From Bradyrhizobium septentrionale (lineage in GTDB: Bacteria; Pseudomonadota; Alphaproteobacteria; Rhizobiales; Xanthobacteraceae): a stretch of DNA of 64,000 nucleotides. The stretch is taken from NCBI RefSeq assembly GCF_011516645.4, contig NZ_CP088285.1, forward strand, positions 2,250,501 through 2,314,500. The letters are read 5' to 3'. Under the pieces are notes generated by a model. The model was not told the DNA's origin. It was given only the letters and a program-made list of their open reading frames with translations, and ran no database searches. Of the stretch, positions 63,340 through 64,000 are shown one piece after another. How positions within the stretch are numbered: the first letter of the stretch is position 1; each line of letters starts with the position of its first letter. Position numbers and translations under genes: made by a program.

Positions 63340-64000
63340 CCGGCATGATTCCCGACATTTTGGACCGGCATGATCCCCGACAGTTTGGGTTAAGCGGTCT
63401 GTTCGCCCGGTTCGCGCAGCCCCTCACGAGGCGGAGCGAACCGGGTGAACAGGCCGCGGCGGTCGATGAGACCGACGTCGAGGTCGCAGAAGCGGACGAC
63501 GTGGTCACCGGTATCGAGTTCGGCGATGCCGACAAGTTCGTTCACCAGCGCCTGACCGATAAAGACGAACTTGCCTTTCCATTTAATCTCCCCATTGCCG
63601 CGAACACGGCGGGCCTGGTGATCGGCGTCATACCAGGGGTCTTGCTCGCGATCCGGCATGGTGCGTTGAGATGCTCGATAGGCGTCCTCCGGCGGCCGTT
63701 GGCCCAGCGCTTCGTGAGGACGTTCCTTATTGTAATGCTCTCGGAAGGCGTCAAAGCGGGCCTGTTGCTCGGACGCATTATCTGCCGGTGGGCTCGATGT
63801 TTGCGCCTTCAAGGTGCGATGCATGCGCTCATGGCGACCGTTCTCCTGCGGCGAGGCCGGACGGATGAAGTGCGGCGTAATGCCGAGCTTCAGCCACCAG
63901 ACCGACAATGTGGTGAGACCGCCGGCGCCGCGCGAGCCGAACGGCGAACCATTGTCGCAGCGGATTGCCCGCGGCAGGCCATGCTCGCGGAAAGCCCTCT
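63340..64000 (-). mobile_element. IS481-family insertion sequence, one end (partial)
   Basis: Subterminal direct repeats ccggcatgattcccgacatt (63340) and ccggcatgatccccgacagt (63365) lie 25 bases apart at the element's end, followed by the transposase stop. The exact outer boundary is within a few bases of 63333-63340. The other end is outside the window. Confidence 0.75.
63390..64000 (-). CDS. IS481-family transposase, C-terminal part
   Basis: Only the last 203 or so residues are inside the window. The integrase core is visible: GLPRAIRCDNGSPFGSRGAG (second catalytic Asp), PASPQENGRHERMHRTLKAQ (catalytic Glu) and YNKERPHEALGQRPPEDAYR. The C-terminal beta domain (GNGEIKWKGKFVFIGQALV) is typical of the family. 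The gene is open at the window edge; the apparent internal start at 63908 is not the real one. Confidence 0.88.
   Translation of the reverse strand, partial: RAFREHGLPRAIRCDNGSPFGSRGAGGLTTLSVWWLKLGITPHFIRPASPQENGRHERMHRTLKAQTSSPPADNASEQQARFDAFREHYNKERPHEALGQRPPEDAYRASQRTMPDREQDPWYDADHQARRVRGNGEIKWKGKFVFIGQALVNELVGIAELDTGDHVVRFCDLDVGLIDRRGLFTRFAPPREGLREPGEQTA

Overview
The window is high-G+C alphaproteobacterial chromosome, most likely Bradyrhizobium or a close relative (Nitrobacteraceae). The reasons are the gene order rpmH-rnpA-yidC-engB-argB-dapD-dapE and def-fmt-truA, the small SRP RNA beside dnaX-ybaB-recR, a polyhydroxyalkanoate cluster, and several families of intergenic palindromic repeats of the kind spread through Bradyrhizobium genomes. 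The genus is inferred from these features; no database search was made.

Layout. 0-5.2 kb (mostly minus strand): small orphan proteins, then a three-gene module made of a coiled-coil protein, an inner-membrane/OmpA-type peptidoglycan-binding protein and a Rab-like small GTPase. A complete IS1182-family element splits the middle gene, with a 4-bp CTAG target duplication. 5.3-7.8 kb: a LuxR-type two-component pair with two TGAC-N4-GTCA palindromes upstream. 7.9-10.9 kb: a RidA-like gene divergent from a MarR-isochorismatase-membrane protein-MFS operon. 10.9-20.6 kb: a TPP enzyme, an acyl-CoA dehydrogenase and a polyhydroxyalkanoate set (phasin, depolymerase, synthase, MaoC hydratase, acyl-CoA ligase, AraC regulator). 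20.7-28.8 kb: a zinc-ribbon protein and a TetR-controlled sugar-type ABC importer, in which one permease is fused to an SMP-30-like beta-propeller and carries a frameshift. 28.9-34.9 kb: an SH3-like exported protein, an Hsp70/J-Sel1 chaperone pair, tRNA-Arg(ACG) and a sensor kinase.

35.4-58.7 kb is housekeeping core: ribosome and RNase P, membrane insertion, arginine and lysine/DAP biosynthesis, formyl-methionine metabolism, RmuC, an AmpG-like transporter, RecR/YbaB/DnaX with the SRP RNA, HIT and NudC hydrolases, a PfkB kinase, an Lrp regulator and a phosphomannomutase. 58.8-61.6 kb is a compositionally different island with visibly lower G+C: a protein with a duplicated YSLVPVDH motif, transposase scraps, a DUF6881-like immunity-type protein, small exported proteins (one frameshifted in an A7 run) and a possible small RNA. 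The window closes with an aspartyl protease and an NCS1 permease cut off by an IS481-like element that runs off the edge.

The most interesting items are the GTPase/longin-like/OmpA module and its clean disruption, the transporter-propeller fusion operon, the dapD terminator whose stem holds the next gene's ribosome binding site, and the island with its candidate small RNA.
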